Shown: positions 9,432 through 18,866, numbered from the stretch's first letter. The stretch: 64,000 nt of DNA from Gallionellales bacterium 39-52-133 (GCA_002278935.1 NCJL01000009.1:124001-188000), one strand, 5' to 3'. The notes: generated from the sequence alone by a model not told the origin. Numbers and translations: made by a program.

Positions 9432-10724
9432 TTATATCGTTACATAACGACAGTTTGTTTCACGCACAAATAGCGTCGCAATCAGTCCCATTAGCGCGAA
9501 GCCCGCCAAGATCGCAATCCCGGCCTGGTAATCATTCAATCCCGATACCCTGTCAAAGTGGCTTGCATGCGAATAATCAATTGCCCAGCCAATCAGCGGC
9601 TGCAAAATTGCCCCTCCAAGAAAGGCACCGATATTCACTACGCTGGTCGCCATACCCGAGAGCGCGTGCGGATTGACCTCCTTTGCACATGACCAGCTCA
9701 GCGTAAATCCAGACACACAAATGCCCATCATGAAAAACAGCGTGTGACTCATCATGCTGTTCATCGGCATACCCGGCAGCAGCGGCAACCAGCACAGAAA
9801 ATATCCCAGTGCTGCCGCGAACATCACCGGTTTGCGCCGCCCCATACGATCTGAAATCGTACCGATGAAAAATCCGCCGATGGCAAATCCTGCCAGCAAC
9901 AATGTAGTGTGGTCTGTGGCGGAGGCCCTGTCCATGCCATATACATCGCGTAAAAACGGCACGGCCCACAGCCCGGCAAATGCGAACAACGAGCCCGCCA
10001 GCCCGGCGTTCACCCACAAGCCCGGCCAGGTCGCACGGTTTTTCAGCACAATCAGCAAGCCCTCATACCAATGCCCCAGGTGCGGAGGGTGCGCAGTTTT
10101 GCCATCGAGTTCACGCATGCTGGGCAAACCTGCCTTGCCCGGATGATCATGTACCAGCCACCAGGACAATACTGCTATCAGCAGCGAAAATATACCCACC
10201 ATTACAAACACTGTGCGCCAGGTCACAAACCCCAATGCCCAGGTCAATGGTGCTGCCGCCAGCAATGACCCCATATTGCCGATCAACACTGTCGCTCCTG
10301 TCATCGTGGCGAAATGCCGGTCATGAAACCACACCGCGTTAAGCTTGAGCAGAGAAATAAAAGTGACCGATACCCCAAGCCCCACCAGCAAGCGGCCGAC
10401 AGATGCCATGGCGAGCGTATCCGCCATGCCAAACAGCAGCGAGCCTAAGCCCGCAATCACACCGCCCATCGCCACCACCCGGCGCGGCCCCAGCGTGTCG
10501 GCGAGGATGCCGGTGGGAATCTGCATCAGCATGTAAACGTAAAAATATGTCGCCGCCAGGCCACCCAAGGCCGCGCCGCTGGCGCTAAAGTCCAGTTGCA
10601 GATCGCTTGCAATCGTCGCCGGTGCGAAACGATGGAAAAACGACAATATATAAGCCAGCCCGACAATACAAACAGCAGACCAGCGCAGGCGGAAAAATTG
10701 GCGGGAGAGAAGAGTTTTCTGCAT
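9432..10724 (-). CDS. Major facilitator superfamily transporter
   Basis: A 430-residue inner-membrane carrier with 12 predicted helices. MFS motifs are visible: GILADTLGPRRVVAMG between helices 2 and 3 (motif A), GLGVSVTFISLLKLNAVWF, and GTISDRMGRRKPVMF between helices 8 and 9 (second motif A). The pattern (HRFAPATIASDLQLDFSASGA at the start, WFHDRHFATMTG) suggests the nitrate/phosphate/oligosaccharide-type MFS branch, but the substrate cannot be read from sequence. It lies alone on its strand, 219 bases from the next gene upstream. Confidence 0.88.
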   Translation of the reverse strand: MQKTLLSRQFFRLRWSAVCIVGLAYILSFFHRFAPATIASDLQLDFSASGAALGGLAATYFYVYMLMQIPTGILADTLGPRRVVAMGGVIAGLGSLLFGMADTLAMASVGRLLVGLGVSVTFISLLKLNAVWFHDRHFATMTGATVLIGNMGSLLAAAPLTWALGFVTWRTVFVMVGIFSLLIAVLSWWLVHDHPGKAGLPSMRELDGKTAHPPHLGHWYEGLLIVLKNRATWPGLWVNAGLAGSLFAFAGLWAVPFLRDVYGMDRASATDHTTLLLAGFAIGGFFIGTISDRMGRRKPVMFAAALGYFLCWLPLLPGMPMNSMMSHTLFFMMGICVSGFTLSWSCAKEVNPHALSGMATSVVNIGAFLGGAILQPLIGWAIDYSHASHFDRVSGLNDYQAGIAILAGFALMGLIATLFVRETNCRYVTI

Positions 10725-10943
10725 GAACTATATTTGCCAGATGCGGGTGATTAAAGGGTATTGAATCAGAAATCCGGATTAAAACGTAGCAGCCAGAAGT
10801 CAGTGTACACGCTGCAAAATCGGTTTGCCGCAGATCTTGGCAAAGTAACCCACCCGCTTGCCCCTGACTAATCCCGGGCTCTGGTGGATACGGCTCAACA
10901 GTTCGTGCAGGGGAATCGTTCGGTTCTACACCGCAACATCAAA
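10725..10943 (-). other. Gap containing a 41-codon open stretch without a start
   Basis: Between the small conserved gene and the MFS gene, minus-strand bases 10925-10800 are open and read like protein (ELLSRIHQSPGLVRG, VGYFAKICGKPILQ), but a stop precedes the stretch and no ATG, GTG or TTG start is visible. It could be a gene remnant, or it could be non-coding DNA that carries the MFS promoter. Confidence 0.25.
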
Positions 10944-11288
10944 CTAACCGTTTGCGAGTGTCACCACCGCAACCGCCGTGGCTTTATCAATATCCAGTTG
11001 CACATCGCAATACTCGTTGATATCGCTGACCGGCGTGGGGTCATCCGTGCAGCTGCAACCGCCGATGATGCCCTGATAGAAAATTCCGGCATTCACGCGT
11101 ATCACGTTTTCCAGTTCGGTAACGCGATTGATCGCCACCGTGATCGGCGCATCGCTCACATAATTGCCGCAAGACAAGCCCTGTTGCAGTGGCAACAAGG
11201 CGTAATCAAGCTGGGCGACCTCTTGTTTGAGAATCTCCTTGAAGTCCGGCGTACCCCAGGCCTGTATAGCCTTATCGAGTCGTATCAT
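10944..11288 (-). CDS. Small conserved hypothetical protein, coupled to a diguanylate cyclase
   Basis: A 114-residue cytoplasmic protein. It matches a small family I remember from betaproteobacteria with no assigned function: N-terminal RLDKAIQAWGTPDFKEILKQ, central LPLQQGLSCGNYVS, and a C-terminal beta-rich part with GIIGGCSCTDDPTPV and DVQLDIDKATAVA. The CSC motif followed by DDP could bind a metal. The start ATG (11288) lies inside the end of the upstream GGDEF gene (17-bp overlap), with no Shine-Dalgarno sequence, so translation should depend on that gene. Confidence 0.75.
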   Translation of the reverse strand: MIRLDKAIQAWGTPDFKEILKQEVAQLDYALLPLQQGLSCGNYVSDAPITVAINRVTELENVIRVNAGIFYQGIIGGCSCTDDPTPVSDINEYCDVQLDIDKATAVAVVTLANG

Positions 11289-12495
11289 GAGTATTGGTCG
11301 TTCCCGCCTGTTCATTTGAAACCTGTTCAGTTGAACACACCGCCTTGTTACGACCACTTTGCTTGGCGCTATACAGCGCGGCATCGGCCTGTACCAGAAT
11401 ATCCTTCAGCTCCATCCTGCCGTTGGCAGGGCAGATAGCTATACCTATGCTGATCGAAACCGGCACCTCACCACTCGCCGTTGCAATTGGCGCGGCAGCA
11501 ATTGCAACGCGCAAATGTTCAGCCAGCGTCATTGCGCCACTGGCATCGGTATCCGGGGCAATAACGCAGAATTCTTCACCGCCGAACCGCCCCAGAAAAT
11601 CGTATCCGCGTATCCTTGCCGCGAGCAGACTGGCAATTTTATGCAACACCTTGTCACCCGTCGGATGACCATGGGTATCGTTAATCACTTTAAAGTGATC
11701 GACATCTATCATCAGCAGCGCCAGCGGAGCACCGTTGCGTCGTGCCAGTGCATGTCCGGCATAATCCATCAGTGCACGCCGGTTGGGAATCAGGGTAAGG
11801 CTGTCAGTCATCGCCAGATGCATAATTTCACGGTCTGCGCGCTCTTTCACCATCAGCACAAATCCGATCGAGCCCAGCAATGCAGTCGCCATCACCACGA
11901 TAAATGAGAGCACCTGAACCGGCTGTAATGCAGCAGTATTTTGCGGCTGTGCAAACTCGCCGTGGCCAAAAAACGCAACCGCAGCGCGCAAAATAAGCAC
12001 CACCGCGATGGCAACAACACCCGCAAACAGCAACCGCCAGGCGCGGCCGGCGCGGGTTTCCGCATCGCCAATCAAAGCGCGGCCGATCAGCCACATCTGA
12101 AAGCCAAAGATCAGGCCGCCCCAGATAAAACGGCCATCAATATCATCTATCAGAACGGATACCATCACCAGCGTCAGCGCAACCGGTACAAAATAATGCC
12201 AGCGCGGCGCCCGGCGCTGCTGAAACTCCAGGATAGCCGCCAGAATCAGCGCATGCGATGCGGCCTTTAAACCGTTCGCAAGCACAATCGACAGCATATC
12301 GGGCACAACGCCCCGCGCCGCAATCAACACCCACAGCAAGGTTTCCAGCAGCATGGCTAACGCCCACTTGCGCATGCCATCGCGTTTGCCGCCGGTGGCG
12401 GCAACATACAGGCTTATAACCGACAAGCCGTAAACCATGAAGATCGAAAACAATAAGGTACGCGGGTCAAGGTTCATGTTGTCTAAAAGTTTCAC
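11272..12495 (-). CDS. Membrane diguanylate cyclase
   Basis: 407 residues: about six to seven N-terminal hydrophobic helices (residues 1-215, an integral-membrane sensor of unknown ligand), then a GGDEF domain (about 225-385) that makes c-di-GMP from two GTP. The active-site loop is GRFGGEEFCVIAPD. An RxxD product-inhibition site (RGYD) sits five residues before it, so both catalysis and feedback inhibition look intact. Also present are DVDHFKVINDTHGHPTGD and SISIGIA. It overlaps the next gene by 17 bp. It is one of three active-looking cyclases within 6 kb. Confidence 0.93.
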   Translation of the reverse strand: MKLLDNMNLDPRTLLFSIFMVYGLSVISLYVAATGGKRDGMRKWALAMLLETLLWVLIAARGVVPDMLSIVLANGLKAASHALILAAILEFQQRRAPRWHYFVPVALTLVMVSVLIDDIDGRFIWGGLIFGFQMWLIGRALIGDAETRAGRAWRLLFAGVVAIAVVLILRAAVAFFGHGEFAQPQNTAALQPVQVLSFIVVMATALLGSIGFVLMVKERADREIMHLAMTDSLTLIPNRRALMDYAGHALARRNGAPLALLMIDVDHFKVINDTHGHPTGDKVLHKIASLLAARIRGYDFLGRFGGEEFCVIAPDTDASGAMTLAEHLRVAIAAAPIATASGEVPVSISIGIAICPANGRMELKDILVQADAALYSAKQSGRNKAVCSTEQVSNEQAGTTNTHDTTR

Positions 12496-12629
12496 AGAAA
12501 AAATAATGACGGGTTACCGCAATGAAAACCGTCACTATCAGATTAAATTACATTAAATCAATAAGATACGCTCATATCATACTGCCAGCACCTCATCGCC
12601 CTGTAATAAATATGCATAGATAAGCGCAT

Positions 12630-13136
12630 TTAATAAAGTACACCAATACTGATCGAATAGACATTGAAAATCTGCCCCTCCAGCATGTAACGATGGTAAT
12701 CCAGCAGATGCAATCGCAAATTTCCATCACCCAGAACAACACCTGCCCCCACTGCCAATCCTGCTCCACTTCCTGTCATCGTCAGCGATTTATACTCGGC
12801 AGAAACCAAACCTCCGCTAAATTGCAGCCACCAGTTTTCTGGCCGCGCAGTGACATACAGCGCCGTTGACTGAAAATACATGCGTGTATCAATAAAATCG
12901 CTGTTTTTATCAGTCCACCCTTTTATGTAATGCAACTGAGCACCAATATTCCAGCCGGCAGATGCATGTTTCTCATAGCCCGCAATCACATCCCAGCCGC
13001 CTTCAAAAGCGCCAGTTGCCGGTGAATCGGCAAAGCCGTATCCCGCACCAAAATCAAATGAATCAGCCACTGCTTGCTGGCTGTCACAGAGCAGCGCAAG
13101 ATTCATTAGCAATGCTGCAATTGCCATGATCTTCAT
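12630..13136 (-). CDS. Outer-membrane beta-barrel protein (PagL/OmpW-like size)
   Basis: A 168-residue exported protein: signal peptide MKIMAIAALLMNLALLCDSQQAVA, then alternating amphipathic strands rich in Gly and aromatics (WDVIAGYEKHASAGWNIGAQ, WWLQFSGGLVSAEY), ending in a hydrophobic Tyr (ISIGVLY), as outer-membrane barrels do. The size fits an 8-stranded barrel. Lipid A deacylase (PagL) relatives look like this, but a PagL-type His/Ser pair is not certain (DYHRYMLEGQ near the end is suggestive). The ATG at 13136 has GAGG 7 bases upstream; the open frame extends six codons further to a TTG. Confidence 0.7.
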   Translation of the reverse strand: MKIMAIAALLMNLALLCDSQQAVADSFDFGAGYGFADSPATGAFEGGWDVIAGYEKHASAGWNIGAQLHYIKGWTDKNSDFIDTRMYFQSTALYVTARPENWWLQFSGGLVSAEYKSLTMTGSGAGLAVGAGVVLGDGNLRLHLLDYHRYMLEGQIFNVYSISIGVLY

Positions 13137-13169
13137 CAAAATGCCTCGTTTCAAAAATGAAAAGCTTGT

Positions 13170-14651
13170 TTACGCTTTCGCCAGCATCTGCAACACCGCC
13201 TTCAGCAACTGCCAGCAACGTCCCACCGAAGCAATCTCCACCATTTCTCCGGGCGCATGCGCGCCGCGAATATCGGGCCCGAAAGAAATCATGTCCAGCT
13301 GCGGATGGCTGGCAGCGAGCAGACCGCATTCCAGCCCGGCGTGTATTACCTGCAAGGATGCGGGCTGGCCGAATTCTGCGGTGTACACCTGCTGGCACAG
13401 TGCGAGCATGCGGGAAGAGGGGTTCGGTGTCCAGCCCGGATAGGCACCGTCTTTCCATGCATGCAATCCATAACTGACAGCAAACGACACCAGCTTGCCG
13501 GCCAGCGCATCGGCGCGCACATCCCTCAGCGATCGCACCTTGAAGGTCGCCTTGAAAGCGCCATTTTCCAGGACAAGCACACCGAGATTTGAAGAAGTGT
13601 CGGTCACGCCGGGAAAATCATCGCTCATGCGCGACACGCCGTTCGCGCAAGTATCGATAAAGGCAAGCAGACGATCGCGCTCCTCAGGAAGTACAGCCTT
13701 CATCTCCAGCACCTCGCCCGCATGCGCGTGCTCGTCCATCCTGCACGCAAACGATACATTCGCATCCGCCGCCGCAAAGCGCTGCTGCCAGGCTTCATGC
13801 CGGTGCTGCACCCACTCTTCCAGTTTTGCCAGCGCATCCGCACGCAGTGCACACACGGCAAACGCCTCACGCGGTATCGCATTACGCGCGCTGCCACCAT
13901 GCAGCGCAATCAGGCGCAAGTCAGTATGTGCGGCAAGGTCGCGCAGCGCCTCGGCCAGCAGTTTGATCGCATTGCCTCGCCCGAGATGAATGTCGATGCC
14001 GGAGTGCCCGCCGCGCAACCCGCTCACTTCCATACGCATCGTCACATAGCCCGGGAGCAGGTCTTCCCTCGCGCATGCGTGGCTTACCTCCACATCCACC
14101 CCGCCCGCGCAACCCAGATAAAAATGCCCCCATTCCTCGGTATCGAGGTTGATCAGCGTGGTGCCATGCAGAGTACCGGGCAGCAGCCCGCGCGCGCCGT
14201 CCATGCCGCTTTCCTCGTTCACTGTCAGCAACACTTCCAGCGGCGGATGCAGCAGACCCGGCTCTTCCAGCGCGGCCAGCGCAAGCGCCACGCCGATACC
14301 GTTGTCTGCGCCCAGCGTCGTGTTCTCCGCCTGCACCCAGCCGTCGCGCACGACTGCATTGATCGGGTCGCGCCCGAAATCATGCTGCGTTCCGGTGTTG
14401 GCCTGGCATACCATGTCGAGATGTCCTTGCAGAATGACGCCGGGCTGCCCTTCGCAGCCCGGGCTGGCGGGCTTTTTCAGAACCAGGTTGCCTGCGGTAT
14501 CGACGACAGACTCGATGCCGCGCGCTTGCGCCCATTCGATGAGATGCTCGCGCAGCGCCGCTTCCTTATAAGATGGACGCGGTATCGCACACAACGTGGC
14601 GAAGTGAGCCCAGACGGAACGCGGTTGCAGGTTTTCGAAATTATTGTTCAT
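13170..14651 (-). CDS. pepD: Aminoacyl-histidine dipeptidase (Xaa-His, M20C)
   Basis: A 493-residue cytosolic zinc dipeptidase that cleaves carnosine-like and other dipeptides. M20 family elements are in order: zinc ligand His in GHLDMVCQ (about residue 75), bridging Asp in LGADNGIGVALALA, catalytic Glu in TVNEESGMDGARGL, a further ligand in INLDTEEWG, a dimerisation domain with GGHSGIDIHLGRGNA, and the C-terminal His in IHAGLECGLL. The length matches E. coli PepD (485). It is followed by the outer-membrane barrel gene 33 bases downstream on the same strand. Confidence 0.95.
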   Translation of the reverse strand: MNNNFENLQPRSVWAHFATLCAIPRPSYKEAALREHLIEWAQARGIESVVDTAGNLVLKKPASPGCEGQPGVILQGHLDMVCQANTGTQHDFGRDPINAVVRDGWVQAENTTLGADNGIGVALALAALEEPGLLHPPLEVLLTVNEESGMDGARGLLPGTLHGTTLINLDTEEWGHFYLGCAGGVDVEVSHACAREDLLPGYVTMRMEVSGLRGGHSGIDIHLGRGNAIKLLAEALRDLAAHTDLRLIALHGGSARNAIPREAFAVCALRADALAKLEEWVQHRHEAWQQRFAAADANVSFACRMDEHAHAGEVLEMKAVLPEERDRLLAFIDTCANGVSRMSDDFPGVTDTSSNLGVLVLENGAFKATFKVRSLRDVRADALAGKLVSFAVSYGLHAWKDGAYPGWTPNPSSRMLALCQQVYTAEFGQPASLQVIHAGLECGLLAASHPQLDMISFGPDIRGAHAPGEMVEIASVGRCWQLLKAVLQMLAKA

Positions 14652-14708
14652 TGACGGATAAAATTATTAAAAAATTGCCATTGCAGACGAAGAAAAATCG
14701 GCTGCAGT

Positions 14709-15881
14709 TTATTCCATCACACAATTGCGTCCACTCGCCTTGGCCTTGTACAGAGCCTGGTCTGCACGGCTGACCCAATCCTCGACAGCCTCACCCGGCT
14801 TAAGCTGGGCAACGCCGAACGAGGCGGTAATGCTGAGCGACACGGGATATTCGAGCAGCGGTTTGCCTGCAATCATGCTGCGGATTCGATCGGAAAATTG
14901 CAGCGCGGCCTCCAGATACGTTACCGGCAGCACCAGCATAAATTCCTCGCCGCCATAGCGCGCAAAAACATCCCCGTGCCGAAGCGATTTTTCCACGCAA
15001 CGGCTGAAAGCAACCAGAGTATGATCGCCAACCGCATGACCATGAACATCATTAACCTGTTTGAAGTGGTCAATATCCAGCATTACCAAGCTGCACGGCG
15101 AACCGTATCGCTGAAACAAATCATGCTGCATCTCCAGCTGCTCGACAACAAAATGACGATTGTAAATCCCGGTCAGCTTGTCATGTATGGCGATGGTGTT
15201 GAGTTGCCTGTTGAGCTCATCAAGCTCCCTGTTGCGGCTTTCAAGCTGTCTTGAGGTTTCTTCATTTACCGCCCCCCAGCGCACGCCCTCGGCAAATTGC
15301 CTGTTTACATTTCTTCCCGTTTCCAGTTCAACCACCCACAGAATAAGGATACCAAATGCAAACATCACGTGTTGCGTATCTCCCAACCAGAAATAATAGG
15401 CAGCCGGAATCAGCAAAATGCCGGAACTGAAACCCGCCAGGGTACGGAGGGATGGCGCCAGATTAACCATGGTCACTGCCGACACGGTAATCTGCACCAC
15501 TAGCACACTCAGGTCATTAACAAAGGAATTCTCGCCTTCAACATGAAAGAAAATCGCGGCAGAACCCCAGAGCAAACCCTGTGTCGTGCGAATAACCAGC
15601 TCCCAATTGTGCCAGTAAGGTATCTGCTTATCCGTGGGGGGATGCCTGAGCAAATGCGATGTCAGGAAGAAATTAATCACATAGGGAAAAATATTGAGGG
15701 TCAACCAAGCAATTGCCAGATTCAAACCCACCACATCCTTTTCCACCCAGCACAGAAAAAGCATCGCCAGGGGGGCCAGCATCGCGCCCATGAGGGCCCG
15801 CTCAAACAAAGCACGCACGCATAAAGCATCGATCCTGGATTGCGCAACAGTTACTGCGGGAGACAAATTTTTATAAGACAT
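14709..15881 (-). CDS. Membrane diguanylate cyclase
   Basis: 390 residues with about six N-terminal hydrophobic segments (residues 25-185), a short coiled region (TSRQLESRNRELDELNRQ) and a C-terminal GGDEF domain. Signature RYGGEEFMLVLP; RxxD inhibition site RHGD five residues upstream; LDIDHFKQVNDVHGHAVGD conserved. It should synthesise c-di-GMP at the inner membrane in response to an unknown signal. It is encoded upstream of pepD with 57 bases between them. Confidence 0.92.
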   Translation of the reverse strand: MSYKNLSPAVTVAQSRIDALCVRALFERALMGAMLAPLAMLFLCWVEKDVVGLNLAIAWLTLNIFPYVINFFLTSHLLRHPPTDKQIPYWHNWELVIRTTQGLLWGSAAIFFHVEGENSFVNDLSVLVVQITVSAVTMVNLAPSLRTLAGFSSGILLIPAAYYFWLGDTQHVMFAFGILILWVVELETGRNVNRQFAEGVRWGAVNEETSRQLESRNRELDELNRQLNTIAIHDKLTGIYNRHFVVEQLEMQHDLFQRYGSPCSLVMLDIDHFKQVNDVHGHAVGDHTLVAFSRCVEKSLRHGDVFARYGGEEFMLVLPVTYLEAALQFSDRIRSMIAGKPLLEYPVSLSITASFGVAQLKPGEAVEDWVSRADQALYKAKASGRNCVME

Positions 15882-16218
15882 TTATTTATGCTTGCCAAAC
15901 ATGGTGGAATATCGACCGTAACCTCGCGGATTTTACCAGTTATTCATTCAACTTCTGGTGCCATCATTTAAATCCGAAAACAGGCAGGATTGAGTGCCAT
16001 TGGCACGTCATTCAGCGAAAGTTGCTTCAAAATATTCCCCGATCATTTCGAGCGTATAGCCGTATACATGGAATATAAAATATGCGAGTCTGCATCGAGA
16101 TTGCTGCATACCTGAAATGACAGCAAGCCATAAGCCCTGTACGGAATAGCTTGCTGCTGGTAGCATTCCTCAATCCCTGCGGTAGCATTCCTCAATCTCA
16201 GCCTGATAGAAAATCCAT
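15882..16218. other. 337-bp gap between two divergent diguanylate cyclase genes
   Basis: Divergent promoter region for the cyclases at 15881 (leftward) and 16219 (rightward). The only clear structure is the tandem 17-mer near 16159-16197 (separate entry). No confident -35/-10 pair was identified. Confidence 0.5.
16159..16197. repeat. Tandem 17-bp direct repeat upstream of a diguanylate cyclase
   Basis: GGTAGCATTCCTCAATC occurs exactly twice, at 16159-16175 and 16181-16197, giving a 22-bp period (two helical turns). It ends 21 bases before the ATG of the cyclase gene. Two identical sites on the same DNA face would suit a dimeric regulator; it could also be a chance duplication. Confidence 0.8.
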
Positions 16219-17412
16219 ATGAATATCAGCTCGCGCACCCTCCTTGTTTCCGGCTTTGCCCTGCTGCTGCTGCTGATGCTGCTCATTATCATGACCGGCC
16301 TTGGCTACAGCTCTGCCAACAACAGCCGCATGGAGCAGATTGTTAATGTGCACAATATCCGCGCCATACAGATAAACCAGTTGCGCAGTTACTCGCGCGA
16401 GCTTTCGGTGCTGTATTACCAGATGTTATTGGTACGTGATCCTTTTACCCTCGATGAAATCGGACAAAAGGTTTCGACTATCGCAGGCGAGTTCCTGAAA
16501 GTCTATGAAGAACTGATGCAAACCAGCACACGCCAGGAAGACCGGGACAAGCTGAGCAAACTGATGTCGCTGGCGGGCAGGACATACAACTTTCAGAAAG
16601 AAGTGATCGCCTTGCTGCAGCAGGAAAAGTACGCCGCAGCGACCACCCTGATGGTCAGCAAGGTACAACCCTCTCAAAATGAGTCGGTCAATTATTACGA
16701 CTATCTGGTCAAAGAGCAGCAGCAACTGGTGGCGGACGCCGCGCTGGCTGCACAATCTGCCTACCGCCAATCTTTCCTGCTGATGCTGCTGATTAGCGGT
16801 ATTGCTATTCTGCTCGGCGTGATAATTTCAGTCTTTGTAGTGAGAAAAACATGGAAAGCTGAGCAAGTACTGAAGCGCGGCAAGATCGAACTGGAAAAAC
16901 TGGTTCAGGAGCGCACGCACGAATTACACCAGCTGGCCAACACCGACGAGCTGACCGGCATCTTTAACCGGCGCAAATTCAGCGAAGTGCTGCAAATGGA
17001 ATTTGCACGTGCCAAACGCTATGGCACCCAGCTGTCGGTCATCATCCTGGATGTTGATCATTTCAAAGTCATCAACGATACCTATGGCCACCACATGGGC
17101 GACATAGTGTTGCAAAAGCTGGCCCAGATAATTTCCGCCTCGCTCAGGGATACCGACATCTTTGCCCGCTGGGGCGGCGAGGAGTTCATTATCCTCGCGC
17201 CTTGTGGCGAATCAAAGCAGCCCGATGTGCTGGCAGAAAGACTTCGCAGTGCCGTGGATAATTGTGTCTTTGGCGATGCCGGCAAAGTAACTTGCAGCTT
17301 CGGCGTGACCGAGTTTCGTTTCGACGACGACCAGGATTCCATGATCAACCGCGCAGATCACAATTTGTACCAGGCCAAAAACTCCGGGCGCAACCGGGTA
17401 TGTTTCAACTAG
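16219..17412 (+). CDS. Diguanylate cyclase with periplasmic four-helix sensor
   Basis: 397 residues: helix 1 (about 8-30), a periplasmic helical region (30-188) like the four-helix-bundle sensors of chemoreceptors, helix 2 (about 189-210), a coiled linker (EQVLKRGKIELEKLVQERTH), and a GGDEF domain (about 235-397). The active site RWGGEEFIILAP and the RxxD site RDTD are intact. LDVDHFKVINDTYGHHMGD is conserved. The ligand of the helical sensor is unknown. It is a single gene, convergent with the anti-sigma gene. Confidence 0.93.
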   Translation: MNISSRTLLVSGFALLLLLMLLIIMTGLGYSSANNSRMEQIVNVHNIRAIQINQLRSYSRELSVLYYQMLLVRDPFTLDEIGQKVSTIAGEFLKVYEELMQTSTRQEDRDKLSKLMSLAGRTYNFQKEVIALLQQEKYAAATTLMVSKVQPSQNESVNYYDYLVKEQQQLVADAALAAQSAYRQSFLLMLLISGIAILLGVIISVFVVRKTWKAEQVLKRGKIELEKLVQERTHELHQLANTDELTGIFNRRKFSEVLQMEFARAKRYGTQLSVIILDVDHFKVINDTYGHHMGDIVLQKLAQIISASLRDTDIFARWGGEEFIILAPCGESKQPDVLAERLRSAVDNCVFGDAGKVTCSFGVTEFRFDDDQDSMINRADHNLYQAKNSGRNRVCFN

Positions 17413-17422
17413 GCAGCCGGGG

Positions 17423-18244
17423 TTATCCCGGCTCAAGCGATGCCGGCACCGGAAAATTCGGGTAACGCTTTTTAAATGCAGCCAGCTCTTTCCCGGCTTC
17501 CTCAAGCTTGCCTTCCTGCTTCAGTTTTTTAATACGGCTGAGCCAGTCTTCAGGACGCTGGACTGATTCATCTTTATTGAGGCTGCGTTCCATTGGAACA
17601 GCTTGAGGAATGGCCATTGTGGCAGCGGCAGGCGCAGGCTGCGCGACAGATTCACTGTCAGCTGTTGCAGCATGGCCGGCAGCATTTTTCTCTGTTGCCG
17701 GCGCTGCCCCGCTATCGACTTCCGTCCGTTCTCTCAATTCCACGGATTTTTCAGCTCTTGCCGGTACGGGTGCCCGCTCCTCCAGAGAATGTAACCCGGC
17801 TGCCGGTGCTTGCGGTGAAGCCTCAGGCGCTGGCGCGGCTCGCTTCGGCATCGTCTCAATGCGCGAAAAGCCGGATTTTGCCTTTGCCATTTCCCTGCTT
17901 TTTCCGCGTTCCTCCAGCTCGACTGAAGCAGGCTCAGCCGAACGCTGGTCCATCAGCGCAGCCATTTTTTCCTGCCTGAGCTGCTGGGACTGATCCGCGT
18001 CTTTCAGCAAGGCAGGCAGTTGCAAGCCAATCATTACCGCTACAAACAAGGTAGCCACCATGCCCAGCGGTATCGTCCAGCGACGCTTCGGTTTTGCCGG
18101 GCGTGCACCAACCGCCCGATGCGCCTCCGCCAGAATGGCGGCATCGAGATGCCCGGGCAACTCAATTTCCGGCGAATCAGCATAAAGCCGCGACAGCGCC
18201 GACTTGCCTTCAAGGTATTTATCCAGCTCACGATCCTGACTCAT
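17423..18244 (-). CDS. Anti-sigma factor-like protein, single-pass membrane
   Basis: 273 residues. The N-terminal cytoplasmic part (1-55, LDKYLEGKSALSRLYADSPE) should bind the sigma factor. One transmembrane helix follows (RRWTIPLGMVATLFVAVMIG, about 57-76), then a long Ala/Pro/Glu-rich low-complexity periplasmic region and a C-terminal helix pair (DWLSRIKKLKQEGKLEEAGK). No zinc-binding HxxxCxxC motif is present, so it is not a ZAS-type anti-sigma. Its start overlaps the sigma stop as ATGA, the arrangement expected of a sigma/anti-sigma pair. The role rests mainly on context. Confidence 0.75.
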   Translation of the reverse strand: MSQDRELDKYLEGKSALSRLYADSPEIELPGHLDAAILAEAHRAVGARPAKPKRRWTIPLGMVATLFVAVMIGLQLPALLKDADQSQQLRQEKMAALMDQRSAEPASVELEERGKSREMAKAKSGFSRIETMPKRAAPAPEASPQAPAAGLHSLEERAPVPARAEKSVELRERTEVDSGAAPATEKNAAGHAATADSESVAQPAPAAATMAIPQAVPMERSLNKDESVQRPEDWLSRIKKLKQEGKLEEAGKELAAFKKRYPNFPVPASLEPG

Positions 18245-18813
18245 ACCAGACCTCTCAATCCATCGCGCAATTTGGCGACCGCGTAACGCAGGCGGCTCTT
18301 TGCTGTTTCGGGCGTCACACCGGTTGCCATGGCAATTTCTTCCAGCGACAAGCCCGCCTCCTCGCGCAACAAAAATGCTTCACGCTGCAATGCGGGCAAG
18401 GCTGCAATGTTTTCGACCAGCCTTTCAATCAAACGTTTGCGTTCAACCTGTATCTCCGGCTGTCCGCCAGCGTCGGCGGGAATGCGATCAGCCAGACTGT
18501 CACAATCTTCATCTTCAACATCCAGCGACAAGGCCAATTCAGGCTTCCGGCGTATATGATCTATCAGCCGGTTATGCGCGACCTGATACAGAAAAGTGCT
18601 GAATTTGGCTGCAGGCTGATAACGTTCGCGGCTGCGGATGATATTGCTCCAGACATCCTGAAACAATTCCTCGGCCACGCTCTTGTCTTTGCATAGCCGA
18701 AACAAGTAGCGGTAAAGCCCGCCCTTGTGACGGTGATACAGGACATCAAATGCCCCTGCATCACCGTCACGGTAGAACTCCATCAATTGTTCGTCGGCCA
18801 CTTCATCGCGCAT
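18241..18813 (-). CDS. ECF-type RNA polymerase sigma factor
   Basis: A 190-residue extracytoplasmic-function sigma factor. Region 2 is seen in FDVLYHRHKGGLYRYLFRL and AEELFQDVWSNIIRSRERY, with AKFSTFLYQVAHNRLIDHIR for -10 recognition. Region 4 is LPALQREAFLLREEAGLSLE with the helix-turn-helix EIAMATGVTPETAKSRLRY. A longer open frame to 18933 runs through the hairpin repeat and encodes low-quality sequence, so the ATG at 18813 was chosen. No Shine-Dalgarno sequence is seen. It is coupled to the anti-sigma gene by a 4-base overlap and lies downstream of the VWA lipoprotein gene. Confidence 0.93.
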   Translation of the reverse strand: MRDEVADEQLMEFYRDGDAGAFDVLYHRHKGGLYRYLFRLCKDKSVAEELFQDVWSNIIRSRERYQPAAKFSTFLYQVAHNRLIDHIRRKPELALSLDVEDEDCDSLADRIPADAGGQPEIQVERKRLIERLVENIAALPALQREAFLLREEAGLSLEEIAMATGVTPETAKSRLRYAVAKLRDGLRGLV

Positions 18814-18866
18814 GGGGAGGAAGTATAAAGCACTTGACCCTAGAGAACACGGAGAGAAAGTGGAAA

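Noticed and set aside
13722..14654. 310-codon open frame opposite pepD
   Set aside because: Antisense shadow of pepD with no domain or start signal; pepD motifs are unambiguous.
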